Positions 25,442-34,901 of a stretch of 64,000 bases of DNA are shown here, one piece after another. Location of the stretch: positions 335,703 to 399,702 of the forward strand of contig JHUT02000003.1 of the NCBI GenBank assembly GCA_000690595.2, written 5' to 3'. A program made the position numbers and the translations under genes. Positions within the stretch are counted from its first letter, which is position 1. Each line of letters opens with the position of its first letter. The notes under the pieces are model-generated. The model was not told the origin of the DNA and searched no databases. It was given only the letters and a program-made list of their open reading frames with translations. Source of the stretch: Natrinema mahii (GTDB lineage Archaea > Halobacteriota > Halobacteria > Halobacteriales > Natrialbaceae).

Positions 25442-26338
25442 TTATGCCGTCGTTACTTCGCAGCCGTCCTCGGTGACGATGACCGTGTGTTCCTTCTGGC
25501 TGACGAGGAAGCCGTCGTCCTCCTTGAGGACCGGGTAACCGTGGACGATGTCGTTGCGCTTGAGTCGCCGCAGCGCCATCTCCGGCCGGTCCGTCTCGAG
25601 CCACCGGGTCGCAAAGGGCAGCGTCCGGAACTCCTCGGTGATCTGGTCTAAGGCGTCGCGGGCCTGCCGGTTGCGGACGGTGCCCTCGCGCTCGAGCGAG
25701 AAGATTTCCTCGCTCGCGCCCTCCGAGACCTTGCCGCCGCCGTCGGTCGCGAACGGTTCGATCGCGACGACGTCGCCGACTTCCAGGGTCGTCCCCTGCG
25801 AGACGGCGCGGTTGGGGATGTTCGGACTGGTGTGTTGCTCCCAGTGGCCCAGCCCGTGTCCGGTGAGGTTGACGACGGGGTTGTAACCGTAGCCGTCGAT
25901 GACGTCTTCGATCTCGGCGCCGATCTCGCCGGTCCCGACGCCGGGTTCGACGATGTCGAGTGCAGCCTCCAGGGCCTGTTCGGAGGCTTCGGCGAGTTCC
26001 GGATTGCCCGAGAGGTCGACGGTGACGGCGGTGTCGGCCAGCCAGCCGTCGACGTGGACGCCGATGTCTAAGTTGATCATCTCCTCGCCGAAGGTCGTCT
26101 CGTCGTCGATTGACGGCGTCGCGTGGGCCGCCTCCTCGTCGACGGAGATGTTGACGGGGAAGGCGGGTTCGCCGCCCAGTTCGCGGATACGATCCTCGGC
26201 CCACGTCGCGACCTCGAGGTGGCTCGCACCGACCTCGACGCGCTCGGCGGCCTCTTCGCGCACCTGCGCGAGGATCGCACCGGCTTCGCGGTGTTTTTCG
26301 TACGTTTCGGACTCGAGGTCCACCTCGGATTCGGCCAT
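25442..26338 (-). CDS. map: Methionine aminopeptidase, type II
   Basis: 298 aa, archaeal type II enzyme that removes initiator methionine. The two-metal site ligands are visible: D in NLDIGVHVDGW, D in DTAVTVD, H in TGHGLGHW, E in AIEPFAT and E in the final HTVIVTEDG. The type II helical insert is present between H and the second Glu (~residues 190-265). The start at ATG 26338 gives MAESEVDLESETYEKH; the longer frame upstream is a shadow. Confidence 0.95.
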   Translation of the reverse strand: MAESEVDLESETYEKHREAGAILAQVREEAAERVEVGASHLEVATWAEDRIRELGGEPAFPVNISVDEEAAHATPSIDDETTFGEEMINLDIGVHVDGWLADTAVTVDLSGNPELAEASEQALEAALDIVEPGVGTGEIGAEIEDVIDGYGYNPVVNLTGHGLGHWEQHTSPNIPNRAVSQGTTLEVGDVVAIEPFATDGGGKVSEGASEEIFSLEREGTVRNRQARDALDQITEEFRTLPFATRWLETDRPEMALRRLKRNDIVHGYPVLKEDDGFLVSQKEHTVIVTEDGCEVTTA

Positions 26339-26411
26339 GCACCGGGGTTGTACCGGTCGACAAAAAGAGGTTCCGTCTCTCCACCGACCCCGGTGTCGAC
26401 CGGACCCGGGG

Positions 26412-26534
26412 TCAGCGATTCGTTCGGTCGGCGACCCACTGACAGTCGGGACAGGTCGCGAGGCCCTGAACGTTCGCCAGCGGCAACTCACACTGCGGAC
26501 ACTGCCGGCGCGCGTGCTGTGGTACTCGGAGCAT
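26412..26534 (-). CDS. Small zinc-finger micro-protein (40 aa, CPxC...CPxC)
   Basis: ATG 26534 to TGA 26412-26414. CPQCE (residues 12-16) and CPDCQ (29-33) form two zinc knuckles separated by a short LPLANVQGLAT strand. It belongs with the haloarchaeal CPxCG-type small zinc-finger proteins. It lies 73 bp upstream of map on the same strand and may be co-transcribed with it. It is short enough to be missed by routine gene calling. Confidence 0.6.
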   Translation of the reverse strand: MLRVPQHARRQCPQCELPLANVQGLATCPDCQWVADRTNR

Positions 26535-27013
26535 GGTTCCCCAGATGAATACGTCGATAATAAAACTATGTCACGACGATCGTCGAAATAGGGCTGACCG
26601 AAGACGGTATCCGCTGCCGGGGTCGAGCCCGCCGAATCGCGAGTCGGGCCGGGTCCGACCGACGTGAGAGACGCCACGACCGCTCGAGCGGGGCTCTCGG
26701 CCGCGGGCTCACGGCCGCGACGATCAGCGGCGGGTGGATCACCGGGCTCGCGACGGCGGCCCCGCGACCGCGCGTTTCGGTACGGGGTGGAAACGACGGC
26801 CGTACCGCGCCGAAAACGACGATCGACGAGTCCCGCCGTATCGTTCGACGAAACGATAATAACGATCGAACGTGTGGATTTCGCGTCTGACGGATTCAAC
26901 CCCCTGTTTTCTGCAGAATCGGGGTCGTGACCGGGGCGATACGACAAGACTGTCCGACGCGCCGGACGGAAATGGTAGACCTTTTAGCCCCGTCGAAGAA
27001 CCGTCTAGACGAG
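26535..27013. other. Long intergenic region upstream of icd
   Basis: 479 bp without a convincing gene. GC-rich open frames here have no recognisable product. The right end carries the icd promoter: TTTTAG at 26982-26987 is ~29 nt before ATG 27014. An AT-rich patch (CGATAATAACGATCG, ~26863-26877) contains the palindrome CGAT-N7-ATCG and may be a regulatory site. Nothing else stands out. Confidence 0.45.
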
Positions 27014-28291
<1,278 letters not shown>

Positions 28292-28409
28292 ACCCCTTTC
28301 AACACTCAGTTATCTCGATTTCTTTCTGCCGTCGATCCCGACCAGCGCCGGCCGTCGCAGCCGTCGACGGGCCGCAACGCTCTCCCGGTTGGCTCGCCTA
28401 CGGCCGGTG

Positions 28410-28853
28410 ATGACCGATCGACCGCTCGAAGTCCGGATCGCCGACGCCGACCGAGAACGCGAGGACGCCTTCGCGGTCAGACGAGAGGTGTTCGTCGCGG
28501 AACAGGGCGTCGACGAGGAACTGGAGTACGACGACCACGACGAGACGGCGACCCACGTCGTCGCCTACGACGGCGCGGCACCGATCGGCGCGGCTCGCCT
28601 TCGCGAGTACGAGGACGGCGTCGGCAAAGTCGAACGCGTCGCCGTCCTCGAGTCCCGCCGCGAGGAGGGCGTGGGTCGTGCGCTGATGGAGACGCTCGAG
28701 CGCCGGGCCGTCGACGAGGGGCTGACGACGCTGAAACTCCACTCCCAGACCCGCGCCGCCGACTTCTACCGCGAACTCGGTTACGAGCGCCGCGGGCCGG
28801 TGTTCGAGGAGGCGGGGATTCCACACGTCGAGATGCACAAGTCGCTGGCGTGA
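28410..28853 (+). CDS. GNAT family N-acetyltransferase (147 aa)
   Basis: A single GNAT fold of the ElaA-like type. VRREVFVAEQGVDEELEYDDHD (partly quoted, ~25-45) is the substrate loop, VERVAVLESRREEGVGRALM (~78-97) contains the R/Q-x-x-G-x-G/A acetyl-CoA pyrophosphate-binding motif, and FYRELGYERRGPVFEEAGIPH is the C-terminal part. Substrate unknown. ATG 28410 is used, as residues upstream do not belong to the fold. Confidence 0.88.
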   Translation: MTDRPLEVRIADADREREDAFAVRREVFVAEQGVDEELEYDDHDETATHVVAYDGAAPIGAARLREYEDGVGKVERVAVLESRREEGVGRALMETLERRAVDEGLTTLKLHSQTRAADFYRELGYERRGPVFEEAGIPHVEMHKSLA

Positions 28854-28966
28854 CGCCGCGGGACCGCAGCCGTCCGCCTGCCGGACTCGAGCGAGCGGGA
28901 TCGCTGTGTCCTCGTCGGCCGTCCGTCTGACTGACTTTCAAGGGAACGGCCGTGGCCATCGGAGCT

Positions 28967-29125
28967 ATGCAACGAGACAGCTACGTCCCCGTGACCGGCC
29001 CCGAGACGACGCTGACGAGGCTGCGAACGACCGGCCGAATCGTCTTCCCACTTGCGGCCGCAGCCGCCGTCACCTGGCTCGGGGTCGCCGTCTTCCTCGA
29101 GGTCGTGACGACGCTGCTGACGTAG
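28967..29125 (+). CDS. Small single-span membrane protein (52 aa)
   Basis: ATG 28967 to TAG 29123-29125. A basic/polar start (MQRDSYVPVTG, then RLRTTGR) is followed by one hydrophobic helix (IVFPLAAAAAVTWLGVAVFL, residues ~25-44) and a short tail. The N-terminal positive charges suggest that the C-terminus faces outward. Not a recognised family, but codon choice (GC3-rich) and an upstream CTTTCA element ~30 nt before the ATG support a real leaderless gene. Confidence 0.5.
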   Translation: MQRDSYVPVTGPETTLTRLRTTGRIVFPLAAAAAVTWLGVAVFLEVVTTLLT

Positions 29126-29236
29126 CGGCGGACTGGCCGGGACGCTCGAGGCGGTCCGTCGACCCGCTCTCGAGTACGGTGTGGGACGTCACTGGAGCGC
29201 AATTCGGCGGTTCGGCGTCGAGACGGCGCTGGTCCG

Positions 29237-29629
29237 TTACTCCCCGCGCCAGTTCGGGTTCTCCCGCGGCGGACTGAAGATGTCGACGCCGCGGACCACC
29301 TCGTCGCCGCGGTTCTCCGCGGCGTGGGGCTGGCCGCCCGGAATCGCGTAGGAGTCGCCCGGACCGCAGACGATCTCCTTTCGTCCGTCGGGGCCCGCCG
29401 ACTGGCGACCGCCCGACGCGTCGCGGTCGTCGCCGTCGACGAGGAAGGTCAGTTCCCCCGCGCAGATGTACCCGGTCTGTTCGTGGGGGTGGCTGTGTTC
29501 CTCGACGACCGCGCCGGGTTCGATCTCGAAGTGCTGGACGTTCATCGAGTCGGTGCCGGCAAGCAACGCCAGATGGACGCCGTCGGCGGCCTCGGACGGT
29601 TCGCGGTCGGTCAGGGAGACGCGTTCCAT
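29237..29629 (-). CDS. Cupin-domain protein (130 aa)
   Basis: A second small cupin, distinct from that at 23839. Motif 1 is IEPGAVVEEHSHPHEQTGYICAG-like (~36-58), with three His and a Glu/Gln as metal ligands. A polar insert (DRDASGGRQSAGPDGRK) precedes motif 2, DSYAIPGGQPHAAEN. The ending FSPPRENPNWRGE is typical of haloarchaeal cupins. Divergent from the SMR gene. Confidence 0.85.
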   Translation of the reverse strand: MERVSLTDREPSEAADGVHLALLAGTDSMNVQHFEIEPGAVVEEHSHPHEQTGYICAGELTFLVDGDDRDASGGRQSAGPDGRKEIVCGPGDSYAIPGGQPHAAENRGDEVVRGVDIFSPPRENPNWRGE

Positions 29630-29767
29630 ACGCCCGTCGAACGACGATCTCCTACATAATTTCACGGGTTCCGATCGCTTCGAGCGAGCCCCGCTGAGTC
29701 GAGACGGGTGTGCCGACGGCGGCTCGCAATCGGAACACGTTTCAACCATATATGATAAAAATAGGAC

Positions 29768-30100
29768 ATGAACCCGTACGCACTGCTCGCCGGGGCGATC
29801 CTGTCGGAACTCGTCGGCACGACGGCGCTGAAACTCTCCGAGGGGTTCTCGCGACCGCTCCCGAGTCTCGTCGTCTTGCTCGGCTACGGCGTCGCCTTCT
29901 ATCTCCTCTCGCTGACCCTCGAGGAACTGCCGGTCGGGCTCGTCTACGCGACGTGGGCTGCACTCGGGATCGTCGGCGTCGCGGCGATCGGCGTCGCCGT
30001 CTTCGGTGAGCGCCTCGATTGGGCGGCCGTCGTCGGGATGGGGCTCGTCCTCGCCGGCGTCTACTGTCTCAACGTCGTTTCGGACGTGGCCGCCCACTGA
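29768..30100 (+). CDS. SMR-family small multidrug/cation efflux protein (110 aa)
   Basis: Four transmembrane helices in 110 residues, as in EmrE/SugE. The essential membrane glutamate of helix 1 is present (ILSELVGTTALKLSEGF, E14). GLVYATWAALGIVGVA (~56-71) is the conserved loop-helix 3. Acts as a dimeric proton-coupled exporter of cationic drugs or guanidinium-like compounds; substrate unknown. The ATG has a TATA-like ATATATGAT ~20 nt upstream. Confidence 0.9.
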   Translation: MNPYALLAGAILSELVGTTALKLSEGFSRPLPSLVVLLGYGVAFYLLSLTLEELPVGLVYATWAALGIVGVAAIGVAVFGERLDWAAVVGMGLVLAGVYCLNVVSDVAAH

Positions 30101-30177
30101 GGTCGCCGAGCGGGCCGACGGACCACTTTCGCCGCGCGTGGCGAAGCTTCAACTGTCCCGAGCGGCCACTGCGAGCC

Positions 30178-30702
30178 ATGTACGCCGTCGTCGGCTGTAG
30201 CGAGTGTTCGAACCTCTGGATCATCGAGGGGCGATCGGAGACGACCCAGTGTCCCCGCTGTGGCGCGCGCAGGGCCTACGAGAAGCGCAAGAAGTTCGTC
30301 GAGACCGACGACGCGGCCCACGCCCGCGACGTGCGCGCGTCGATGCTGGCCAACCGGCAGGGCGAGGGCGAGGCCTTCGCCGAACTCGACTCCTTCGACG
30401 CCCTCGAGGACGCGGTCGCCGACGGTGTCGTCGACGATGACGAGTACCTCGAGGAGTCGGGACTGGACGTCGACGCGGTCGACGCCGCCGGCGACCGCGA
30501 CCCGCGCGGACCGACCCGCAGCGGGAGCAAGCGCGAGATCGTCGAACGGGCCCTCGAGACGCTCGAGGAGCCGACCGAGGGCGAGATCGTCGACTACGCC
30601 GCCGAGCGCGGGATCAAGCCCGAGTACGTTCGGGACGCCCTCGAGAAGTTGACGCGACGGGGCGTCGTCAGCGAGAGCCGCGGCCGGTATCGGCTGCTGT
30701 GA
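30178..30702 (+). CDS. DUF5817 protein: zinc ribbon plus winged helix (174 aa)
   Basis: The N-terminus (MYAVVGCSECSNLW, then TTQCPRCGARRAYEKRKKF) is a CxxC-CxxC zinc ribbon characteristic of the haloarchaeal DUF5817 family. After a helical acidic linker, residues ~118-174 form a winged-helix-like domain (EIVERALETL, then IVDYAAERGIKPEYVRDALEKLTRRGVV in short form). It probably binds nucleic acid; function unknown. ATG 30178 sets the family start. Confidence 0.85.
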   Translation: MYAVVGCSECSNLWIIEGRSETTQCPRCGARRAYEKRKKFVETDDAAHARDVRASMLANRQGEGEAFAELDSFDALEDAVADGVVDDDEYLEESGLDVDAVDAAGDRDPRGPTRSGSKREIVERALETLEEPTEGEIVDYAAERGIKPEYVRDALEKLTRRGVVSESRGRYRLL

Positions 30703-30723
30703 GTCTCCAGTCGCGGTGCCGGC

Positions 30724-31950
30724 CTATCGACCGAGGTCCTCGTGGGCGCTGGCGAGGTGATTCGACGCCAGCGCGCCCAGCAGGGAGAGTTCGCCGGCGA
30801 GCGCGCCGACGGCGATGATTTCGGCCAGCGCGTCGGCGTTCGAGCCGGGCGGATCGCCCCCGCCGCGAAGCCCGAGGATCTCGAGCGCTTCGGCCTGGGT
30901 CGGGAGTTTCGTGCCGCCGCCGACGGTCCCGACCTCGAGCGAGGCCAGCGAGACGCTGGCGTAGAGGTCGGTGGTGCCGTCCTCGCGCTCGCGGGTGTCC
31001 ATCGTCGTGATCGTGTTGGCGGCCTCGACGACCTGGGCCTCGTCCTGGCCGGTCGCGAGGAAGGCCGCGCCGACGACGTTGGCGGCGTGGGCGTTGAACC
31101 CCAGACTGCCGGCCTTGGCGCTGCCGACGAGGTTCTTGCGGGTGTTGGCCTCGGCGATGGCGTCGGCGGTCGTGTGGAGGCGATCCTCGACCAGCTCGCC
31201 GGGGATCACGGCGTCGGCGGTGACCGAGCGGCCCCGTCCCTCGACGGCGTTGATGGCGGCGGGTTTCTTGTCCGAACACATGTTCCCCGAGAGCGCGACG
31301 AGCGAGGCGGGGGTTTCGGCTTCGACGAGTTCGCAGGCCTCGCCGGTGGCGATCGTGGCCATGTTCATCCCCATTGCGTCCTTGGTGTCGTAGGCAAAGC
31401 GCAGGAAGACCGAGTCGCCGACGACGTAGGGCTCGACGTCGAGCAGTTCACCGTGGCTCGTGGTGGACTCGGCGGCCTCGGCCAGCGCCTCGACATTGTC
31501 GCTGACCCACTCGACGGTCTCGGCGGCTTCGGCGACGCCCGCGACCCGAAACACCGGCGCGCGGGTCATCCCGTTTTTCGTCACGCGGGCATCGGCGCCG
31601 CCCGCGGACCGGATCACGCCCAGCCCGCGGTTGACCGACGCCAGCAGCGCGCCTTCGGTCGTCGCCAGCGGCAGGTAGTGGTCGCCGTCGGCCGCGCCGC
31701 CGGAGACGGGGACCGGCCCCACGACGCCCATCGGCACCTGCGCCGCGCCGATCATGTTCTCGATGTTCGGCTCCGCTCGCTCGGCGTCGAAGGCGTAGTC
31801 GCCGATCGCCTCGAGGTCGGTCCCCGACTCGCGTTCGACCAGCAGCTGCCGGGCCGCGGCCGCGGTGTCGTGGTCGGCGTGGTCCTCGAGTTCGTGAATG
31901 CGGAGGTCCCCCTCCTGCACCCGGTCGGCGAGGGTCTCGGGATCTGTCAT
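30724..31950 (-). CDS. hmgA: HMG-CoA reductase (class I)
   Basis: 408 aa. Reduces HMG-CoA to mevalonate with NADPH, the committed step of archaeal isoprenoid lipid synthesis and the target of statins. Visible signatures: ENMIGAAQVPMGVVGPV (~64-80), DAMGMNMATIATGEA (~189-203), SGNMCSDKKPAAIN (~219-232, with catalytic lysine) and GTVGGGTKLPTQAEALEILG (~360-380). ATG 31950 (MTDPETLADRVQEGDL) is the family start. Monocistronic, convergent with DUF5817. Confidence 0.96.
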   Translation of the reverse strand: MTDPETLADRVQEGDLRIHELEDHADHDTAAAARQLLVERESGTDLEAIGDYAFDAERAEPNIENMIGAAQVPMGVVGPVPVSGGAADGDHYLPLATTEGALLASVNRGLGVIRSAGGADARVTKNGMTRAPVFRVAGVAEAAETVEWVSDNVEALAEAAESTTSHGELLDVEPYVVGDSVFLRFAYDTKDAMGMNMATIATGEACELVEAETPASLVALSGNMCSDKKPAAINAVEGRGRSVTADAVIPGELVEDRLHTTADAIAEANTRKNLVGSAKAGSLGFNAHAANVVGAAFLATGQDEAQVVEAANTITTMDTREREDGTTDLYASVSLASLEVGTVGGGTKLPTQAEALEILGLRGGGDPPGSNADALAEIIAVGALAGELSLLGALASNHLASAHEDLGR

Positions 31951-32008
31951 GGGTAGGCCGAGACGGGGCCGGCCCCTAACAGTTGCTGATTGGCCGCGTT
32001 GACAGCCT

Positions 32009-32028
32009 CCCACCCCTGGCGGGGTGGG
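32009..32028. repeat. Perfect 8-bp stem palindrome, possible IS200/IS605-type end remnant
   Basis: CCCACCCC-TGGC-GGGGTGGG, preceded by GTTGACAGCCT, lies between hmgA and the membrane protein gene. A C-rich/G-rich hairpin with a short loop preceded by this type of sequence resembles the subterminal palindromes of haloarchaeal TnpB-associated elements. No transposase or TnpB gene is nearby, so at most it is a solo end. It could equally be a terminator-like hairpin for the convergent gene. Confidence 0.35.
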
Positions 32029-32045
32029 CGTTCGCTCGCTACGTG

Positions 32046-32438
32046 TCACTCCGAGCCGAGTTCGAACGAGAGGTCGCCCCCGACGGCGCGATACCCCGTG
32101 ATCCCCTCGTAACAGACCAGCGCCAACAGCGCGCCGGTCCCGATCGTGGCGATGACGAGTTCCCGGAGTCCCTCGGCCTCGGCGGCGAACGCGACCGCGA
32201 ACACGGCCGTCGCGAGCGCGGCGAACCGGAGCCTGCTTCGGGGGCTGATCGCCGCGTCGGTGACCGCGAGATACAGCTGCGGGACGGCGACGGCGACGCC
32301 GGCAAACAGCAGTACAGCGACTACCGGCCCGTCGCGAAGCGAGGTACCAAACTGCCCCTCGAGGACGACCGAGACGGCGACCGCGAGGACGAACACCAGC
32401 AGCGAGCCGAAGAGAACGCGGCCTTCGCGATCGATCAT
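32046..32438 (-). CDS. Hypothetical membrane protein (130 aa)
   Basis: Four hydrophobic helices (~residues 9-27, 38-58, 70-87 and 92-110) separated by short charged loops; a basic N-terminus (MIDREGR) precedes helix 1. No recognised family. It is divergent from the LLM oxidoreductase gene, with 157 bp between. Confidence 0.7.
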   Translation of the reverse strand: MIDREGRVLFGSLLVFVLAVAVSVVLEGQFGTSLRDGPVVAVLLFAGVAVAVPQLYLAVTDAAISPRSRLRFAALATAVFAVAFAAEAEGLRELVIATIGTGALLALVCYEGITGYRAVGGDLSFELGSE

Positions 32439-32595
32439 ACCGATCGGTCAACGCGGAGCCGGGTCAACGTTGCGCTCGGTTGCAGTCTCGGCGACTGACG
32501 GCGTCGCAATCGCGGGCGAGTCGGGTCCCGCGCCGCCGACCCGCGGGACCGCTCGAGGGGGTCGATTTTTGCCGCTGGATCGAGAGGACGGGAGC

Positions 32596-33579
32596 ATGGA
32601 CGTCGGACTCATGGTGACGGACTTCGGCGAGACCGATCTCGCGGACGTGGCCGTCCGCGCGGAGGACAGCGGCTACGACGCCGTCTGGCTCGGCGAACTC
32701 TGGGGGGCAAGCAGCGTCGTGCAGGCGACCGAGATCGCCTGCCGGACCGACGATATCGACGTCGGGACCGCGATCGTGAACGTCTACTCGCGGACGCCGG
32801 CCGTCCTCGCGATGACCGCCGCCTCGCTCCAGGACGTCTCGGAGGGCCGGTTCACGCTCGGCCTCGGAACGAGTACCGCCGCCGCCGTCGAGGGGCTTCA
32901 CGGTCTGGCGTTCGACCGACCGGTGCGACGCGCCCACGAGACGATCGAACTGGTCCGCGAACTGACCGCGGGCACCGGCGAGCCGGTCGACTACGAGGGC
33001 GAACTGCTCGAGTCGTCGGCGTTCCCGTCGATCGAGGTCTCGGTCCCGATCTACCACGCCGGGCTCGGCCCGGCCAACCGCCGGGTCGTCGGCCGGCTGG
33101 CCGACGGCTGGATCCCGCACAACGTCCCGTTCTCGCGGCTCGAGACGGCCTTCGAGGAGGTCGCCGAGGCCGCCCGGGAGCGCGACCGTGATCCCGACGC
33201 GATCGAGATCGCGCCGTACGTGCCGGCGGCGGTCAGCGACGACCCCGACGAGGCCCGCGAGACGTTGCGCCGGCACGTCGCCTACTACGTCGGCAGCGGC
33301 GAGGGGTACCGCCGGGCGGTCGCGACCGAGTTCCCCGACGAGGCCGACCGGATCGCCGAGTCCTGGCGGGCGGGCGAGAAGGGCGCGGCGGCGGCCGCGG
33401 TGACCGACGCGATGATCGCGGACCTGGGCGTGGCCGGCACCCCCGAGACGGCTCGCGAGCGGCTCCGGGACCTGATCGCCGAGACCGGGATCGACCACCC
33501 GATCGTCGTCGTCCCAGAACCCGCCTCGGACGCCGTCGCCGAGGCGACGATCCGCGAACTCGCGCCCGACCGGCTGTAG
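32596..33579 (+). CDS. F420-dependent LLM-class oxidoreductase, TIGR04024-type (327 aa)
   Basis: A luciferase-like TIM barrel. It starts MDVGLMVTDFGETDLADVAV with the characteristic strand 1, has VWLGELWGASSVVQATEIA (~34-52) and FTLGLGTSTAAAVEGLHG (~89-106) for F420/phosphate binding, and ends with an IDHPIVVVPEPASD strand-helix. Haloarchaea use coenzyme F420 with such enzymes; substrate unknown. ATG 32596 is used; the upstream open frame is not conserved-looking. Confidence 0.88.
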   Translation: MDVGLMVTDFGETDLADVAVRAEDSGYDAVWLGELWGASSVVQATEIACRTDDIDVGTAIVNVYSRTPAVLAMTAASLQDVSEGRFTLGLGTSTAAAVEGLHGLAFDRPVRRAHETIELVRELTAGTGEPVDYEGELLESSAFPSIEVSVPIYHAGLGPANRRVVGRLADGWIPHNVPFSRLETAFEEVAEAARERDRDPDAIEIAPYVPAAVSDDPDEARETLRRHVAYYVGSGEGYRRAVATEFPDEADRIAESWRAGEKGAAAAAVTDAMIADLGVAGTPETARERLRDLIAETGIDHPIVVVPEPASDAVAEATIRELAPDRL

Positions 33580-33626
33580 CGGCTCGAGGGCGGGCGGACC
33601 GACGACGGACGTTCGTCGTCGATCCG

Positions 33627-34697
33627 CTACTCGAGCCCCACTCGACACCCGGTCTCGGCCGATTCGTAGGCGGCCTCGATGACGCGCAGGTCCGCCAGCC
33701 CGTCCGCGCCGTCGGGTTCGGGTGTGGTGCCTGTCAGCACGCAGTAGCCGAAGTAGTCGAACTCCTCGCAGACCTCGTCGACCGAGGGGCCGGTGTACTC
33801 CATACAGACGTCCCCGCTCTCGACGACCATCTCCTGTGGGACGACGCCGCCGAACGGCGACTCGATGTTGACCGTCCCGTCGGTGCCGATCAGCTCGAGC
33901 CGGCTGGTGGCGTGGGCGTCGAAACTGGCGGTACACGAGGCCGTCGCGTCCGCGTCGAACTCGAGTTGGACGGCGACGTGTTCGTCGACGGCCGCAAAGG
34001 GGCCGCCGCTCGAGTGCGTGGTCGCGTACACGCCCGTCGGTTCTCGATCGAGCAGAAACCGGATCGTGTTGAGCGGATAGACCCCGAGATCGACCAGCGC
34101 GCCGCCGCCGGCGCGGTCGGGATCGAGCCGCCAGCTGTCGGGCCCCGCGGTCTCGAGCAGCGGGTTGGAGAAGCAGCCGTGGAGTTGGACGACGTCGCCG
34201 ATGGCGCGCTCGCGGACGAGGTCCCGCGTGCGCCGAACCGTCGGCTCGGTCTGGAGTCGGTAGGCCGTCATCAGGGTCACGCCGGCGTCGGCACAGGCGT
34301 CGACGACCTCGCGGGCGCGGTCGACGGTCGTCTCGAGGGGCTTCTCGCAGATGACGTGCTTGCCGCGGTCGGCCGCCGCGATCGCGTACTGTCCGTGGGT
34401 CGCGTTCGGCGTCGCGACGTAGACGGCGTCGTAGGCGTCCGCACACTCGCCCGCGAGGAAGGCGTCGTAGTCGACGACGGCGTCGACGTCGTACGTCTCG
34501 GCGACGTCAGCCGCCCGGTCGGGGGAACTCGTCACCAGCGTCGTCGTCTCGCAGTAGGTCCCCGCGGCGATCCCCGGCAGCGCGCGCTGGCGTGCGAAGC
34601 CGCCGACCCCGACGACGGCGAGGCGAACCGTGCCCGCCGCCGCCTCGCGCTCCCAGTCCCGTCGCGTGAAGTCCGCGAAGGCGTCCTCGAGTGCCAT
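33627..34697 (-). CDS. gfo6: Gfo/Idh/MocA oxidoreductase, D-xylose 1-dehydrogenase (Gfo6) type
   Basis: 356 aa. An N-terminal Rossmann fold (VRLAVVGVGGFARQRALPGI, ~24-43) is followed by VYVATPNATHGQ (~92-103) and the catalytic ICEKPLETT (~115-123, lysine in EKP). The C-terminal half is the GFO/IDH beta-sheet domain. Haloarchaeal members of this group oxidise D-xylose (or related aldoses) with NADP+ in the oxidative pentose pathway. No other xylose gene is next to it, so the substrate is a family-based inference. Confidence 0.8.
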   Translation of the reverse strand: MALEDAFADFTRRDWEREAAAGTVRLAVVGVGGFARQRALPGIAAGTYCETTTLVTSSPDRAADVAETYDVDAVVDYDAFLAGECADAYDAVYVATPNATHGQYAIAAADRGKHVICEKPLETTVDRAREVVDACADAGVTLMTAYRLQTEPTVRRTRDLVRERAIGDVVQLHGCFSNPLLETAGPDSWRLDPDRAGGGALVDLGVYPLNTIRFLLDREPTGVYATTHSSGGPFAAVDEHVAVQLEFDADATASCTASFDAHATSRLELIGTDGTVNIESPFGGVVPQEMVVESGDVCMEYTGPSVDEVCEEFDYFGYCVLTGTTPEPDGADGLADLRVIEAAYESAETGCRVGLE

Positions 34698-34852
34698 ACC
34701 GTCGCTACGACGGCGAGCGAAAAGGCTCCAGTGTCCGGATCGCGGACTGTCCCGAACTCGTACCGATCGGTACCGCTGAACAACCGACGACTCGTTTTCG
34801 ATCGTTCCACCAGTCGATGGTATTCCCCCGGAACGACCTATCGAAGGAAAAA

Positions 34853-34896
34853 GTTATTCAATAACGCCCTCTGAGTTGTAGTCACTCACAGGTGAC
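34853..34896 (+). promoter_or_regulatory. nadAB promoter with two inverted repeats
   Basis: GTTATT-C-AATAAC (34853-34865) is an AT-rich palindrome at TATA position. GTCAC-TCACAG-GTGAC (34881-34896) lies where transcription should start. The GGTGA within it is 6 nt before the nadA ATG and could be a Shine-Dalgarno site, as it complements the 16S 3' end (ATCACCTCC). Either motif may be the operator of an NAD-biosynthesis repressor. Confidence 0.5.
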
Positions 34897-34901
34897 CCAG
34901 G

